Assembly (NCBI GenBank): GCA_031268395.1
Contig: JAIRXI010000057.1
Coordinates: forward strand, 1 to 15,884
DNA: 15,884 nt
Direction of reading: 5' to 3'
Source of the DNA: Tannerella sp.
GTDB lineage: Bacteria > Bacteroidota > Bacteroidia > Bacteroidales > Tannerellaceae
This document shows, piece after piece, positions 14,683-15,884 of this stretch; position 1 is the stretch's first letter; each line of letters opens with the position of its first letter. A program made the position numbers and the translations under genes. The notes below the pieces were generated by a model, which was given only the letters and a program-made list of their open reading frames with translations, had not been told where the DNA came from and did not search any database.

Positions 14683-14803
14683 GGGGAAAGAAAGTCTTCC
14701 CCCATAGAAAAAAAACCTTCCCCCACAGGGAAAATGCCTTCCCCCACAGGGGAAAAGTCTTCCCCCGAAGGGAAAATGTCTTCCCCCGCGGAAAGCCTTC
14801 CGT
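14683..14803. repeat. 21-bp minisatellite, five full units plus a partial one
   Basis: CTTCCCCC occurs at 14696, 14717, 14738, 14759 and 14780, exactly 21 bases apart, and a sixth degenerate copy follows at 14797. The unit is about GGGAAAATGYCTTCCCCCAC, plus one base. Each unit carries GGGAA and TTCCC, so it can fold on itself. Confidence 0.9.
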
Positions 14804-14897
14804 CGATACGGGCTACAGAACGTCTGCACGGCGCGGCGAATGACCGGAATGACCGGACGAAACGGAGGCTGTATGGCGGAGGAGACGCGATGATTCG

Positions 14898-14929
14898 CGG
14901 TAGAGACGCGATGAATCGCGTCTCTACCG
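14898..14929. repeat. 32-bp perfect palindrome with a two-base centre
   Basis: The arm CGGTAGAGACGCGAT (14898-14912) is exactly complementary to ATCGCGTCTCTACCG (14915-14929) around GA. A partial copy of the arm (GAGACGCGATGATTCGCG) directly precedes it at about 14882-14899. Similar GTAGAGACGCGAT palindromes are, from memory, widespread repeats in Bacteroidetes and cyanobacteria. Confidence 0.88.
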
Positions 14930-15049
14930 TGCAAAACCGTGCCGGACTGTGTATCCTGCTCTCCATAACGGGATGTTTCATGCTTGTGTTACTGCTGAAC
15001 GGCAGCTGACTGTTTGCTTATCCTGAACTCGGGCTATTCGTGAGGAATG

Positions 15050-15087
15050 GAAGATTGCCGGTTGCTTTTCCGCAACCGGCAATCTTC
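15050..15087 (-). terminator. Perfect 16-bp hairpin after the T9SS-substrate gene
   Basis: GAAGATTGCCGGTTGC (15050-15065) and its exact complement (15072-15087) flank a six-base loop. It starts 12 bases past the stop of the minus-strand gene. No U-tract follows on the minus strand, so it may be an RNA 3'-end stabiliser or a repeat rather than a classic terminator. Confidence 0.55.
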
Positions 15088-15098
15088 ACTGTTCATCC

Positions 15099-15884
15099 TT
15101 AAATTACCACTTTTTGCGTCCAGCCCGAACTGCCCCGGACGATCACCACGCCCCGCGAAAGATGTCCGATGCGGAAGGTTTCCGGGCCGGAGGCCTTCCG
15201 GGCGCTGTAAAGCAGCGTGCCGCCCACGGAATAGATGTCTATCCGTTCGGCCTGCAGGGTGCGGACCGTCAGGACGCCGTTCGCGTACACGATCTCCAGC
15301 GCGTCGACGGAGGCGATGCCCACCGAACTGTTCACCGTGATGGGCGCCCGGATTTCATCCTGATGAATCGTCGTGCCGCTGCCGGCCAGCGTCAGATCCA
15401 CGTTATTGACACGGGCCTCGTAGTTGCCCTTCGCGACGGATTCGTCCAGGGTGTAGACAATGTCAATCACCCGCTGATACGCCGTTTCGTCGCCGCTCCT
15501 CGGCGAGACGGCCGGCATGATTTCGAAGAGCCATCCGCCCTGTCCGTTCGGCGTGATCGACAGCCGGTAGCCGTTCAGCAGGCCGGCGACCAGCGACGTG
15601 GCGTCCGGGTCAAGGATAAACCCGGCGGGCAGCGTGACGGTAAAGGTGATGCTGAACTGCTCGCTGACGGGTATCTCCAGCGAAATCTCAATCGTCCCCC
15701 GGCCGTCTTCCGGCGGCGTCGGGTCGACGACGACCTGCTGCTGCGCCGCCTGCACGACGGCGACAGTCTGCGTGAGGCCGCCGCCGCTGACCGTCACCGT
15801 GGCCGTGCGCGAACTGCCGGACGTGTTGGCCGCCGCGGTCACGGATACCGTGCCGTTGCCGCTCCCCGACGCCGGAGAAACGCT
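15099..15884 (-). CDS. C-terminal part of a T9SS-secreted protein with a BACON-type repeat (5' end outside window)
   Basis: The frame is open to the right edge, so the GTG at 15842 is not the real start. The visible 261 residues begin SVSPASGSGNGTVSV, TAAANTSGSSRTATVTVSGG and end VVQAA, the hallmark of a BACON repeat (Bacteroidetes-associated, often carbohydrate-binding). A short linker (VVVDPTPPEDG) follows, then a beta-rich module of about 120 residues (FTVTLPAGFILDPDA to APITVNS) that could be cohesin- or Ig-like. The end is a T9SS type A sorting domain: ERIDIYSVGGTLLYSARKA, HLSRGVVIVRG, and final QKVVI. Such domains direct export across the outer membrane by the PorSS/T9SS and are cleaved on attachment to the surface. 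The overall role of the protein cannot be told from its C-terminus. Confidence 0.82.
   Translation of the reverse strand, partial: SVSPASGSGNGTVSVTAAANTSGSSRTATVTVSGGGLTQTVAVVQAAQQQVVVDPTPPEDGRGTIEISLEIPVSEQFSITFTVTLPAGFILDPDATSLVAGLLNGYRLSITPNGQGGWLFEIMPAVSPRSGDETAYQRVIDIVYTLDESVAKGNYEARVNNVDLTLAGSGTTIHQDEIRAPITVNSSVGIASVDALEIVYANGVLTVRTLQAERIDIYSVGGTLLYSARKASGPETFRIGHLSRGVVIVRGSSGWTQKVVI

Larger units (their letters stand above)
14604..15098. other. Intergenic, repeat-rich region
   Basis: These 495 bases separate two minus-strand genes. They contain an AT-rich stretch just upstream of the NDYIP-type gene (probable promoter area, no clear -7 box), a 21-bp minisatellite, a short GAATGACCG tandem repeat near 14838-14855, a 32-bp palindrome and a strong hairpin. 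Both strands show open frames of about 120 codons across the minisatellite, but neither has a convincing start or family resemblance. Confidence 0.65.

Noticed and set aside
14683..14803. CRISPR array
   Set aside because: The 21-base units are contiguous with no unique spacers, and no cas gene is nearby.
14613..15009. Overlapping plus and minus frames of about 120 codons over the minisatellite as definite genes
   Set aside because: The open frames follow from a 21-base period that cannot create stops; starts are weak and flanking sequence looks non-coding. Kept only as a possibility in the findings.

Overview
The window looks like a chromosomal segment of a Bacteroidales bacterium that has a type IX secretion system (T9SS), possibly a Tannerella/Porphyromonas-like lineage; the genus is a guess. 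The evidence is a DUF6261-type protein, a BACON-type repeat followed by a T9SS type A C-terminal domain, an M49 peptidase of the HECLGH type known from Bacteroides, TAnnTTTG-type -7 promoter boxes, and few Shine-Dalgarno sites. Most genes are GC-rich. One gene (about 2335-3012) and its downstream spacer are clearly AT-rich.

Region 1 (1-672) holds the 3' end of an unrecognised, possibly lipocalin-like gene that is open at the left edge, then about 300 bp of non-coding DNA with an imperfect inverted repeat. Region 2 (673-7577) is a run of five plus-strand genes. They encode a DUF6261-like protein, an Ig-like lipoprotein, an outer-membrane barrel protein with a foreign Tat-type leader fused to its front, a Tat-exported Gfo/Idh/MocA oxidoreductase, and a large exported protein with a HEAT-like solenoid and two DUF1080 domains. 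The last two fit the oxidise-then-eliminate (3-keto-glycoside) route of sugar breakdown outside the cytoplasm. The barrel gene seems to be an insertion: a 68-bp segment carrying the 5' end of the oxidoreductase gene occurs on both sides of it.

Region 3 (7578-13302) is conserved housekeeping. It has a SPOR-domain lipoprotein with its own promoter and a strong intrinsic terminator, murB, a dipeptidyl peptidase III lipoprotein, a Fur-family regulator, and purA. The regulator and purA overlap by ATGA.

Region 4 (13303-15098) is rich in repeats. It holds the promoter and first codons of a probable IS1182-like transposase cut off by a 65-bp palindrome, a cluster of further hairpins including a 28-bp motif in three copies, a minus-strand gene of an uncharacterised Bacteroidetes family, a 21-bp minisatellite, and a near-perfect 32-bp palindrome.

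Region 5 (15050-15884) is the 3' end of a minus-strand gene for a T9SS-secreted, BACON-containing protein that runs off the right edge and is followed by a perfect 16-bp hairpin. No tRNA, rRNA or CRISPR array is visible. The least explained parts are the chimeric barrel gene and the repeat-rich block at 13.4-15.0 kb.
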